From: Streptomyces sp. cf386
GTDB lineage: Bacteria > Actinomycetota > Actinomycetes > Streptomycetales > Streptomycetaceae
Assembly: GCF_900103585.1 (NCBI RefSeq)
Contig: NZ_FNHV01000010.1
Coordinates: 204,607 to 268,606, forward strand
Length of the DNA: 64,000 bases
Reading direction: 5' to 3'
Positions within the stretch are counted from its first letter, which is position 1. Each line of letters begins with the position of its first letter. The notes beneath the pieces were generated by a model. It was given only the letters and a program-made list of their open reading frames with translations, was not told where the DNA came from and ran no database searches. A program made the position numbers and the translations under genes. Shown one piece after another: positions 25,519-34,508 of the stretch.

Positions 25519-26101
25519 GGTCGGTGAGGGCGGTGCGGTCAGCGTGGCCGCGGTGGGACGCCCACTCGTGTTCGAGGACGGCCATCATCACCCAGTCGGC
25601 CCACCGGCCGTCCTTCAGATCGGCCTCCCGGCGCACTCCCTCCACCACGAACCCGACCTTCTCGTAGACCCTCAGGGCACGGTGGTTGTGGCCGTAGGCC
25701 TCCAACTGGACTCGGTGCAGCCCGAGTTGCTCGAAACCGTGGCCGACGATGAGCCGGGTGGCCTCGGTGCCGAGTCCCCGGCCGCGCCCCCGGGGCCCGA
25801 TGAGCGTGCGGAACGTACAGCTGCGGGCGTTGGCGTCCCACTCGTACAGGACGACCTCACCGACGAGTTCGCCGGTGGCGCGGTCGGTGACGGCGAGGTC
25901 GAGGCGGTCGGGCTGGTCGGAGCGGGAGCCGTACCAGGAACGCAGCCGGTCCAGGGTGAGCTCGTCGGGGGCCTCGCCGGTGAAGCGGAGGACCTCGGGG
26001 TCCTCGATGATCTCCCGCATGACAGCGGCGTCGGCCTCGGTGAACGGACGCAGCACGGTCAGGTCGCCGGTCAGTACGGGCTTGGTCGAGAAGTCGCTCA
26101 T
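25499..26101 (-). CDS. GNAT-family N-acetyltransferase
   Basis: 200 residues of the RimJ/RimL-like GNAT branch (Acetyltransf_3). It starts MSDFSTKPVLTGDLTVLRPF, with the acetyl-CoA loop GPRGRGRGLGTEATRL near residue 105 and the typical ending HNHRALRVYEKVGFVVEG. The acceptor is unknown. The start is the ATG at 26101, chosen because longer in-frame extensions lack the family pattern. It overlaps the dehydrogenase gene tail to tail. Confidence 0.88.
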   Translation of the reverse strand: MSDFSTKPVLTGDLTVLRPFTEADAAVMREIIEDPEVLRFTGEAPDELTLDRLRSWYGSRSDQPDRLDLAVTDRATGELVGEVVLYEWDANARSCTFRTLIGPRGRGRGLGTEATRLIVGHGFEQLGLHRVQLEAYGHNHRALRVYEKVGFVVEGVRREADLKDGRWADWVMMAVLEHEWASHRGHADRTALTDLSSTAR

Positions 26102-26153
26102 GGCACGACTGTGCCCCACGCGTGGGGTGGGGCACAGCTGCTTTTCCGGGAGG

Positions 26154-26354
26154 TCAGTCCGTTCTGCGCCCACGGTTGCCCGGCCGGGACTCCACCCAGG
26201 CCCGGACGGTGTCGGGGTACCAGAAGGGCTTGCCACCCTCCACGTGGTCGGGCGGGGGCAGCAGTCCGTGCTTGCGATAGGACCGCACGGTGTCCGGCTG
26301 CACCTTGATGTGTGCGGCGATCTCCTTGTACGACCAGAGGATTCGGTCGGTCAT
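26154..26354 (-). CDS. Small MerR-like helix-turn-helix protein
   Basis: 66 residues: MTDRILWSYKEIAAHIKV, then QPDTVRSYRKHGLLPPPD and GGKPFWYPDTVRAWVESRPG. This is a single winged HTH like the BldC/excisionase-type MerR minimal domain, including the wing tryptophan. AGGAGG lies 8 nt before this ATG and 5 nt before another ATG one codon upstream, so either could start it. It probably binds DNA as a small regulator. No integrase or phage gene is nearby to support an excisionase role. Confidence 0.82.
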   Translation of the reverse strand: MTDRILWSYKEIAAHIKVQPDTVRSYRKHGLLPPPDHVEGGKPFWYPDTVRAWVESRPGNRGRRTD

Positions 26355-26357
26355 CAT

Positions 26358-26741
26358 TTGCACCTCCTCGCGCGCGCCGCGGCGGCGACCTGGGGCGGTC
26401 GTCGGGGGGACCGTGCGCTGCGCCGGCGATCACAAAGCCTGTGTCCGGTCAACGACCCACAGTGCGGAGGAGGCAGGGCCTGTGCTCGGGGTGTGACGCA
26501 GGGCCCGCGTACTTGCGACATGCGTGACAGGAAAGATGCGCTTGTGACACAGGTGCCGCAAAGGCGCACGCCGGTGCCGGGGCGCGGCGCGTTGACAGAC
26601 GCCGTTTCCGCCGCGGGCCCAACGCCCGCAGGCCCAAGGCTCGCAGGCCCAACGCAACGGTGGGCCGGACCCGCTGCGCCGGGCCCGACCCACCAGCTCC
26701 CCCGCCTCTGTGGCTCGGTCGCCGAGGGTCACAGCCTGCAT
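26358..26741. other. Gene-free spacer
   Basis: 384 bp without a credible gene. Frames crossing it are low-complexity Pro/Arg/Ala translations. The middle contains a short doubled GCAGGCCCAA (about 26628 and 26646). I see no clear promoter or terminator. Confidence 0.5.
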
Positions 26742-27677
26742 TCAGCCAAGCTCGTGGGTATTGGAAAAATGCGCACCGCGGTCGGATGCGAGGACAAGAC
26801 TCGTCGCCTCGCCCGCCAGCCGGTCCGGCCCGGGCGCCCCGACCGGCACCCCCCGCGCCGCCGTGAACTCGCGCGGTGTGCATCCCGTCATCGCCTTGAA
26901 CTCGCCGCTCAGATGCGCCTGGTCATAGAACCCGCAGGCCGCCGCCGTCTCCGCCTGCCCGCGCCCCGCCGCCAGCAGCCGGCGTGCCCGTTGCAGCCGC
27001 AGCACCCGGGCCGCGGCTTTCGGGCCCAGCCCGATCTGCTCCCGGAAGCGGTTCTCCAGGTGCCGTACGCTCCACCCCACCCCCTCGGCGAGCCGCCCCA
27101 CCGGCACCGACCCACCCGTGCGCACCAGCTCCGCCCAGGCCCGCACCACCCGCGCCGAACACGGCGTACCGGCGTCCGACCAGCGCGCGAACACATCGTC
27201 GAGCAGCCCGAACCGGTCCGCCCAGGTCGGCAACGCGGCCAGTGCGGCGGCGAGTTCACCGATGCGGGTGGGCAGGGCGTGCGGCAGGTCGTCGGGGTCG
27301 ACGGTGCGATTGGCGAGCTCGTACTGCGGCGTCCCGAACAACGTGAACGCGGCCCACGGCATCAACAGCACCTCGATACCGGCCAGTCGCCCACTGTGCT
27401 CACCGACGGCGGGGGTGGTGGTGGGCCCGCAGTAGACGGAGACGAGGGTGTCGGTGGGGCGGCCCGCGCGGGAGATCCGCACCGGCTGCTCGAACCCCAG
27501 CAGCAGCGTCGCCGCCCCGATGGGCGCTTCAAGCCGCCGCCGGGGCCGCTCCAGAGCGAGCCGGATCCCGCGATAACTCATCACGCCGGGCCGGAGACGC
27601 GGACGGGGCAACGCGAGAGCCATCTCCCAGGAGCCCCAGGGGCCTTGCCCCGACCGCACACGCACGGCACTAGTCAT
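26742..27677 (-). CDS. AraC-family transcriptional regulator
   Basis: 311 residues. The C-terminal double HTH runs from about residue 190: GVGWSVRHLENRFREQIGLGPKAAARVLRL, read in two pieces, then ETAAACGFYDQAHLSGEFKAMTGCTPREF. That is the classic AraC/XylS motif with FYDQAHLSGEF in place of FxdqSHFxRxF. The N-terminal half is a divergent cupin-like domain (DUF6597 type). Start ATG 27677; a GTG six codons upstream is possible. Its target is unknown; the nearest divergent gene lies beyond the inositol-type cluster. Confidence 0.85.
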   Translation of the reverse strand: MTSAVRVRSGQGPWGSWEMALALPRPRLRPGVMSYRGIRLALERPRRRLEAPIGAATLLLGFEQPVRISRAGRPTDTLVSVYCGPTTTPAVGEHSGRLAGIEVLLMPWAAFTLFGTPQYELANRTVDPDDLPHALPTRIGELAAALAALPTWADRFGLLDDVFARWSDAGTPCSARVVRAWAELVRTGGSVPVGRLAEGVGWSVRHLENRFREQIGLGPKAAARVLRLQRARRLLAAGRGQAETAAACGFYDQAHLSGEFKAMTGCTPREFTAARGVPVGAPGPDRLAGEATSLVLASDRGAHFSNTHELG

Positions 27678-27699
27678 CGCCCCATGCTGCAGCACCCCC

Positions 27700-27722
27700 A
27701 GGGGCGCGGGGAACTGCGCGAC
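27700..27722. repeat. Streptomyces interspersed repeat, copy 1
   Basis: A 23-bp core beginning AGGGGCGCGGGGAACTGCGC is identical to copy 2 at 35911-35933. Related flanking sequence (AGCCxCxxC...CCGCAG) follows on both. From memory, this element is scattered between genes in many Streptomyces genomes. It sits between the AraC gene and the IolE-like gene. Confidence 0.8.
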
Positions 27723-27781
27723 CAGCCCCCACCAACCCGCAGACGCCCCACCACAGAACCCGGCAGATCAGTAGGCGCCTT

Positions 27782-28699
27782 CTACGCCCCGCACGACCTC
27801 AGAAACGCCCGCGTACGCCGCGCGATAGGCAGCGGAGCGTCCGGCGCACACGGATACATGTCCTGCTCGACAATCGCGAACAGATCGACATCCAACTTCT
27901 GCGCAGCCTCCAGCACCGGCCCCAACGCAGGCACCCCACCCGGCGGTTCACACATCACACCCTGGGCGACGGCAGGCCCGAACGGCGTCCCCTTCGCCCG
28001 CACGTCCGCCAGGATCTCCGGATCCACCTGCTTCAGATGCAGATACCCGATCCGTGACCCGTACGTCTCGATCAGCTTGACGCTGTCCCCGCCGCAGTAC
28101 GCGTAGTGCCCGGTGTCCAGGCACAGCGACACCAGGTCGGAGTCCGTCCCGTCCAGGAACCGGACGACGTTCTCCTCGCTGTCGATATGCGTGTCGGCAT
28201 GCGGGTGGACGACGATCTGCAGCCCGTACCGCTCGCGCACCTCCCGCCCCAGCCGCTCGGTCAGCGAGGTCAGGTTCCGCCACTGCTCGGGCGTCAGCGT
28301 GTCCGGCTCCAGCACCTCACCGGTCTTGTCGTCCCGCCAGAAGGACGGGATGACGACCAGGTGCTTCGCCCCCATCGCCTGCGCGAGCACCGCGTTGTCC
28401 GCGACATGCGCCCACGTCTTCTCCCACACGGCCTCGCCGTGATGCAGGCCGGTGAACACGGTCCCGGCCGACACCTTCAGGCCACGCTTCGCCGTCTCCT
28501 CGGCGAGGAGGGCGGGATCGGTCGGCAGATACCCGTACGGCCCCAGCTCGATCCACTCGTAGCCGGACTCGGCGACCTCGTCGAGGAAGCGCAGCCAGGG
28601 GACCTGCTGGGGGTCGTCGGGGAACCACACACCCCAAGAGTCGGGAGCCGAGCCGATCCGGATGCGGGACAGTGAGGACTGAGGTGACAACGACGTCAT
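27782..28699 (-). CDS. Inosose dehydratase-like TIM-barrel protein (IolE/sugar phosphate isomerase family)
   Basis: 305 residues. It starts with IGSAPDSWGVWFPDDP, the N-terminal signature of the IolE branch of the xylose-isomerase-like barrels. Metal-site segments are IVVHPHADTHIDSEEN, CLDTGHYAYCGG and YLHLKQVDP, and the end is FAIVEQDMYP. IolE removes water from scyllo-inosose; sister enzymes act on other keto-sugars, so the exact reaction is open. It is divergent from the iolC-aldolase-iolD-mmsA operon with a 124-bp shared promoter region carrying a LacI-like box, supporting co-regulation. Confidence 0.82.
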   Translation of the reverse strand: MTSLSPQSSLSRIRIGSAPDSWGVWFPDDPQQVPWLRFLDEVAESGYEWIELGPYGYLPTDPALLAEETAKRGLKVSAGTVFTGLHHGEAVWEKTWAHVADNAVLAQAMGAKHLVVIPSFWRDDKTGEVLEPDTLTPEQWRNLTSLTERLGREVRERYGLQIVVHPHADTHIDSEENVVRFLDGTDSDLVSLCLDTGHYAYCGGDSVKLIETYGSRIGYLHLKQVDPEILADVRAKGTPFGPAVAQGVMCEPPGGVPALGPVLEAAQKLDVDLFAIVEQDMYPCAPDAPLPIARRTRAFLRSCGA

Positions 28700-28722
28700 G
28701 GCGGTCAGCTTCAGCGCGTACG

Positions 28723-28734
28723 GCAAGCGCTGTC
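28723..28734. promoter_or_regulatory. LacI-like box GCAAGCGCTGTC
   Basis: It matches the box upstream of the DUF993 operon (5446-5457) at 11 of 12 positions. It lies 24 bp before the IolE-like ATG and 90 bp before iolC, where a repressor could block both promoters. Confidence 0.5.
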
Positions 28735-28764
28735 AAGGCCTGGTCCGAATGTCTGGACAAAACA

Positions 28765-28794
28765 TTGACAGGGTCGCGTTCGGCGGACTACAAA
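28765..28794 (+). promoter_or_regulatory. Promoter of the iolC operon
   Basis: TTGACA (28765-28770), an 18-bp spacer and TACAAA (28789-28794) match a sigma-70-type promoter and lead into iolC at 28824. The arms AATGT...ACATT flanking the -35 box could hold a regulator. The start of transcription would be near 28801. Confidence 0.65.
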
Positions 28795-28823
28795 GCCGGG
28801 AGAGCCGATACGAAGGGAACGCG

Positions 28824-29774
28824 ATGGCGTACGACCTGATCACCATGGGGCGGATCGGAGTGGACCTCTACCCGCTGCAGACCGGCGTCCCGCTGCCGCA
28901 GGTCACCTCCTTCGGCAAGTTCCTCGGCGGCTCGGCGACGAACGTCGCGGTCGCCGCGGCCCGGCTGGGACGGCAGACCGCGGTGATCACCCGCACCGGC
29001 GACGACCCCTTCGGCACCTATCTGCACGAGGCCCTCCAGGGCTTCGGCGTGGACGACCGCTGGGTCACCCCGGTCCCCGGCCTGTCCACCCCGGTCACCT
29101 TCTGCGAGGTCTTCCCGCCGGACGACTTCCCGCTGTACTTCTACCGTCGGCCCAAGGCCCCGGACCTGGAGATCGACGCGCACGAGCTGGACCTCGACGC
29201 CATCCGCGACGCCCGCATCTTCTGGATCACCGGCACCGGCCTGAGCGAGGAGCCCAGCCGTACGGCGACGCTCGCGGCCCTCGCCCACCGCGCCAAGGCC
29301 GGCATCACGGTCTTCGACCTCGACTGGCGCCCCATGTTCTGGCAGGACCCGGCCGAGGCCCGCCCCTTCTACGCCGAGGCCCTCAAGCACACCACCGTCG
29401 CCGTCGGCAACCTCGACGAGGTGGAGGTCGCGACCGGCGTACGCGAACCGCAGGCCGCCGCCCAGGCACTCCTGGACGCCGGTGTCGAGATCGCGGTCGT
29501 CAAGCAGGGCCCCAAGGGCGTCCTCGCCGTCAACAGCAAGGGCGACCAGGCCGAGGTGCCGCCCCTCCCGGTGAACGTCCTCAACGGACTCGGCGCCGGT
29601 GACGCCTTCGGCGGCTCCCTCTGCCACGGGCTGCTCGAAGGCTGGGACCTGGAGAAGATCATGCGGCACGCCAATGCGGCCGGCGCCATCGTCGCCTCCC
29701 GCCTGGAGTGCTCCTCCGCCATGCCGACGCCGGACGAGATCGAGGCCGCCATCGCCGCGGGGGCCGTCAAGTGA
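28824..29774 (+). CDS. iolC: 5-dehydro-2-deoxygluconokinase (IolC-type PfkB kinase)
   Basis: 316 residues of the PfkB family, starting MAYDLITMGRIGVDLYPLQ. The substrate loop GGSATNVAVAAARLG lies near residue 34 and the signature NGLGAGDAFGGSL with its catalytic Asp near residue 260. In inositol catabolism it phosphorylates 2-deoxy-5-keto-gluconate. iolD and mmsA downstream support that role over a generic sugar kinase. AAGGGA sits before the ATG; the longer frame to 28698 runs into the promoter. Its TGA overlaps the next GTG. Confidence 0.88.
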   Translation: MAYDLITMGRIGVDLYPLQTGVPLPQVTSFGKFLGGSATNVAVAAARLGRQTAVITRTGDDPFGTYLHEALQGFGVDDRWVTPVPGLSTPVTFCEVFPPDDFPLYFYRRPKAPDLEIDAHELDLDAIRDARIFWITGTGLSEEPSRTATLAALAHRAKAGITVFDLDWRPMFWQDPAEARPFYAEALKHTTVAVGNLDEVEVATGVREPQAAAQALLDAGVEIAVVKQGPKGVLAVNSKGDQAEVPPLPVNVLNGLGAGDAFGGSLCHGLLEGWDLEKIMRHANAAGAIVASRLECSSAMPTPDEIEAAIAAGAVK

Positions 29775-30652
29775 CCGTCGACATCGCGGAACTGGTCCGC
29801 CTGCGCACCCAGCGCCCCGAAGCGGTCGCGGAGGCGGCGGCCGGCCGTACCCGCCGGCCCCTCCTCGGCGAGAGCGGCCGGCTGATGATCGTCGCCGCCG
29901 ACCACCCGGCCCGCGGTGCGCTCGGTGTCGGCGACCGCAAGTTCGCCATGGCCAACCGCGCCGACCTGCTCGAACGCCTCTGCCTGGCGCTGTCCCGGCC
30001 CGGCGTCGACGGCGTCCTCGCGACCGCCGACATCCTCGACGACCTGCTCCTCCTCGGTGCGCTCGACGGCAAGGTCGTCATGGGCTCCATGAACCGCGGC
30101 GGCCTCCAGGGCGCCAGCTTCGAGCTCGACGACCGCTTCACCGGCCACCGCCCCGAGGACATCCAGCGGCTGGGCTTCGACGCCGGCAAGCTGCTCCTGC
30201 GGATCGACTACGACGACCCGGGCTCCCTCACCACCCTGGAGTCCACCGCGCGTGCCATCGACGACATGGCGGCACGCCGGCTCCCGGTGTTCGTCGAGCC
30301 GTTCATCAGCACCCGCACCCCCGAGGGCAAGGTCAGGAACGACCTGTCCGCCGAGGCCGTCACCAAGTCCATCGCGATCGCCTCCGGTCTCGGCGGCACC
30401 TCGGCCTACACCTGGCTGAAGGTGCCGGTCACCGACAACCCCGACGACATGGCCGAGGTCATGGCGGCCTCCACGCTGCCCGCTGTACTGCTCGGCGGCG
30501 AGGTCGGGGACGACCAGGACGGGGCATATGAGAAGTGGCGGGGTGCTCTCCAACTGCCCACCGTGCGGGGCCTGGTGGTGGGCCGCTCGTTGCTCTACCC
30601 GGCCGACGGCGACGTGGCCGGCGCGGTGGACACTGCCGTAGGACTGCTGTGA
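29771..30652 (+). CDS. Aldolase-like (beta/alpha)8 protein, Cgl0159 family
   Basis: 293 residues beginning VTVDIAELVRLRTQRPEAV. Barrel segments are LMIVAADHPARGALG, VVMGSMNRGG, KLLLRIDYDD, PVFVEPFI, YTWLKVPVTDN and LPAVLLGGEVGDD. The lysine in TWLKVP is positioned like the Schiff-base lysine of class I aldolases, so it may do the IolJ step, splitting 6-phospho-2-deoxy-5-ketogluconate into dihydroxyacetone phosphate and malonate semialdehyde. That is inference from fold and operon context. GTG start overlaps the iolC stop (GTGA). Confidence 0.82.
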   Translation: MTVDIAELVRLRTQRPEAVAEAAAGRTRRPLLGESGRLMIVAADHPARGALGVGDRKFAMANRADLLERLCLALSRPGVDGVLATADILDDLLLLGALDGKVVMGSMNRGGLQGASFELDDRFTGHRPEDIQRLGFDAGKLLLRIDYDDPGSLTTLESTARAIDDMAARRLPVFVEPFISTRTPEGKVRNDLSAEAVTKSIAIASGLGGTSAYTWLKVPVTDNPDDMAEVMAASTLPAVLLGGEVGDDQDGAYEKWRGALQLPTVRGLVVGRSLLYPADGDVAGAVDTAVGLL

Positions 30653-30901
30653 GGTCCCCATGACCGGCCCCGCACGACCCGCAACACCCCGTCGGCGCTC
30701 CCAGCGGAGCGTCGGCGCACCGATCGCCTCCGGCGCGGGTAGCCGCTTTGCTTTGGCAGGAGCGAAGTGCGAGCGAAGACTCCCCGCCCGCTACGGCCCC
30801 GCGCCGGAGGTCCCCCACCCGCACCATCGAGTCGGACGGGGCGGCGGAGCCGTACGTAGGTGGCGGATCTGCTTCCATCGGGACTGCACGGAGGGATACC
30901 G
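30653..30901 (+). other. Intra-operon spacer with long hairpin
   Basis: 249 bp between the aldolase and iolD genes, unusually long for this operon. CCTCCGGCGCGG (30727-30738) pairs perfectly with CCGCGCCGGAGG (30799-30810), and GTAGC/GCTAC continues the stem after a bulge. A smaller CGCTCC/GGAGCG hairpin precedes it. No gene is supported. It may attenuate or protect the message, or be an inserted small repeat. Confidence 0.55.
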
Positions 30902-32785
30902 ATGACCTCAACGACGAGGCTCACGGTCGCACAGGCGCTCGTCCGCTTTCTGTCCGCCCAGTACACCGAGCGTGACGGGAAACGCCGACGCCTGATCGGC
31001 GCCACCTGGGGCATCTTCGGCCACGGCAACGTCGCCGGGATCGGCCAGGCGCTCATCGAGCACACCGATGCCATGCCGTACCACCAGGGCCGCAACGAAC
31101 AGTCGATGGTGCACGCGGCGGTCGGTTACGCCCGCCAGTCGAACCGCCTCTCCACCCACGCGGTCACCACGTCCATCGGCCCCGGCGCGACCAACCTCGT
31201 CACCGGCGCCGCCCTCGCGACCATCAACCACCTCCCGGTCCTGCTCCTCCCCGGCGACGTCTTCGCCACCCGCCCCGCCGATCCGGTCCTCCAGCAGCTC
31301 GAAGTGCCGTACGCGGGCGATGTGTCGGTCAACGACTGTCTGCGCCCGGTGTCGAGGTACTTCGACCGGATCACGCGGCCGGAAGCCTTGATTCCGTCGG
31401 CTCTCCAGGCCATGCGCGTGCTCACCGACCCCGTCGAGACCGGCGCGGTCACGCTGGCCCTGCCGCAGGACGTGCAGGCCGAGGCCCACGACTGGCCGGA
31501 CGACTTCTTCGCCGAGCGCGTCTGGGTGGTACGCCGCCCGGGCGCCGACCCGACCGAACTCGCCGAGGCCGTACGGGCGATCAGGTCCGCCCGCAGGCCG
31601 CTGGTCGTCGCGGGCGGCGGCGTCCACCACAGCCGCGCCGAGGAAGCCCTCGCCGAGTTCGCGGAGGTCACCCGCATCCCGGTCGCCTCCACCCAGGCCG
31701 GCAAGGGCTCCCTGCGCTACGACCATCCCCAGGACGTCGGCGGCGTCGGCCACACCGGCACCGCCACCGCCGACGAACTCGCCCGCACCGCCGACCTGGT
31801 GATCGGCGTCGGTACCCGCTACACCGACTTCACGACGGCCTCCGGCACCCTCTTCGCCGGCGAGGGCGTCCGCTTCCTCAACCTCAACATCGCGCCCTTC
31901 GACGGCCACAAACTCGCCGGTATGCCGCTGATCGCGGACGCCCGCAGCGGCCTGCAGGAGCTGACCGAGGCCCTGGACATGCACGCGTACCGGGTCGCCG
32001 ACAGCTACATCGCCGAGTACACCGAGGACAAGGAGCGCTGGGAGCAGCGCGTCGACGCCTGCTACGAGGCCGACGAGCCCGACGTACGGCCGACGCAGCC
32101 GCAGGTGCTGGGCGCGCTGGACGCGATCGTCGACGAGTCGGACGTGATCATCAACGCGGCCGGCTCCCTCCCCGGCGACCTGCACAAGATGTGGCGGGCA
32201 CGCTCACGTGACCAGTACCACCTGGAGTACGGCTACTCGTGCATGGGCTACGAGATCCCCGCCGCGCTCGGCGTGAAGCTGGCCGCTCCCGAGCGCAACG
32301 TCTGGGCGCTGGTCGGCGACGGCACGTATCTGATGATGCCGACGGAGATCGTGACCGCCGTGCAGGAGGGCGTCGCGATCAAGGTGTTGCTGGTGCAGAA
32401 CCACGGGTACGCGTCCATCGGCGGCCTGTCGGAGGAGACGGGTGCCGAGCGCTTCGGCACCGCCTACCGCTACCGCGCGGACGACGGTACGTTCACGGGT
32501 GCCCCGCTCCCCGTCGACCTGGCCGCCAACGCCGCGAGCCTCGGCATGCGGGTGCTGCGCGCGAAGACCGTGAGCGATCTGCGCGAGGCGCTCGTCGAGG
32601 CCCGCGCCGCGGACACTCCCACATGTGTCTACGTCGAGACCCAAACGGCAGACACAGTGTCGGGCCCGCCGCCCGCGCAGGCCTGGTGGGATGTTCCCGT
32701 GGCCGAGACCGCGACGCGACCGTCGGCGGTCAAGGCACGCGAGCTGTACGAACGGCACGTCTCGACCCGACGCCGCCATCTGTGA
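30902..32785 (+). CDS. iolD: 3D-(3,5/4)-trihydroxycyclohexane-1,2-dione acylhydrolase (IolD)
   Basis: 627 residues of the thiamine-diphosphate enzyme family. The catalytic glutamate is E66 in GRNEQSMVHAA, and the TPP-binding motif is GDGTYLMMP running to NHGY in the last third. IolD-specific stretches include TWGIFGHGNVAGIG at the N-terminus. It hydrolyses the ring of the inositol breakdown product to 5-deoxyglucuronate. I chose the ATG at 30902 (MTSTTRLTVAQAL) with GAGGGATACC upstream; the frame is open to 30860. It is followed 14 bp later by mmsA. Confidence 0.93.
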   Translation: MTSTTRLTVAQALVRFLSAQYTERDGKRRRLIGATWGIFGHGNVAGIGQALIEHTDAMPYHQGRNEQSMVHAAVGYARQSNRLSTHAVTTSIGPGATNLVTGAALATINHLPVLLLPGDVFATRPADPVLQQLEVPYAGDVSVNDCLRPVSRYFDRITRPEALIPSALQAMRVLTDPVETGAVTLALPQDVQAEAHDWPDDFFAERVWVVRRPGADPTELAEAVRAIRSARRPLVVAGGGVHHSRAEEALAEFAEVTRIPVASTQAGKGSLRYDHPQDVGGVGHTGTATADELARTADLVIGVGTRYTDFTTASGTLFAGEGVRFLNLNIAPFDGHKLAGMPLIADARSGLQELTEALDMHAYRVADSYIAEYTEDKERWEQRVDACYEADEPDVRPTQPQVLGALDAIVDESDVIINAAGSLPGDLHKMWRARSRDQYHLEYGYSCMGYEIPAALGVKLAAPERNVWALVGDGTYLMMPTEIVTAVQEGVAIKVLLVQNHGYASIGGLSEETGAERFGTAYRYRADDGTFTGAPLPVDLAANAASLGMRVLRAKTVSDLREALVEARAADTPTCVYVETQTADTVSGPPPAQAWWDVPVAETATRPSAVKARELYERHVSTRRRHL

Positions 32786-32799
32786 AGGAGTAACCGGTC

Positions 32800-34302
<1,503 letters not shown>

Positions 34303-34321
34303 CGCGCTCACCTGAGCGTCT

Positions 34322-34356
34322 GGGGCCGTCCGGATCGCGGACGGCCCCATTTTTTT
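34322..34356 (+). terminator. Rho-independent terminator of the iol-like operon
   Basis: GGGGCCGTCCG (34322-34332) pairs with CGGACGGCCCC (34338-34348) around GATCG, followed by A and seven Ts. One of the clearest intrinsic terminators in the window. Confidence 0.92.
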
Positions 34357-34508
34357 GCGGGCCCGCGCTGCGGTTCCCGTACGCCTGGAAGCCGCGCTGT
34401 ACGCGGCTTTGACACAACGTTAACGCGCGCCAATGCGGTCTTCGGCAACGAATTCCGTAGGTGAACACCCATTGACGTGACGGTTTCCGTCGATGTTGCA
34501 TCCCCCTC

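Noticed and set aside
26154..26357. Phage excisionase of an integrated element
   Set aside because: The small HTH protein has an excisionase-like fold, but no integrase, att repeats or tRNA occur nearby.
30660..30905. 81-aa ORF between the aldolase and iolD genes
   Set aside because: Arg/Gly-rich frame over a long hairpin, no homology recognised, and no plausible ribosome site.
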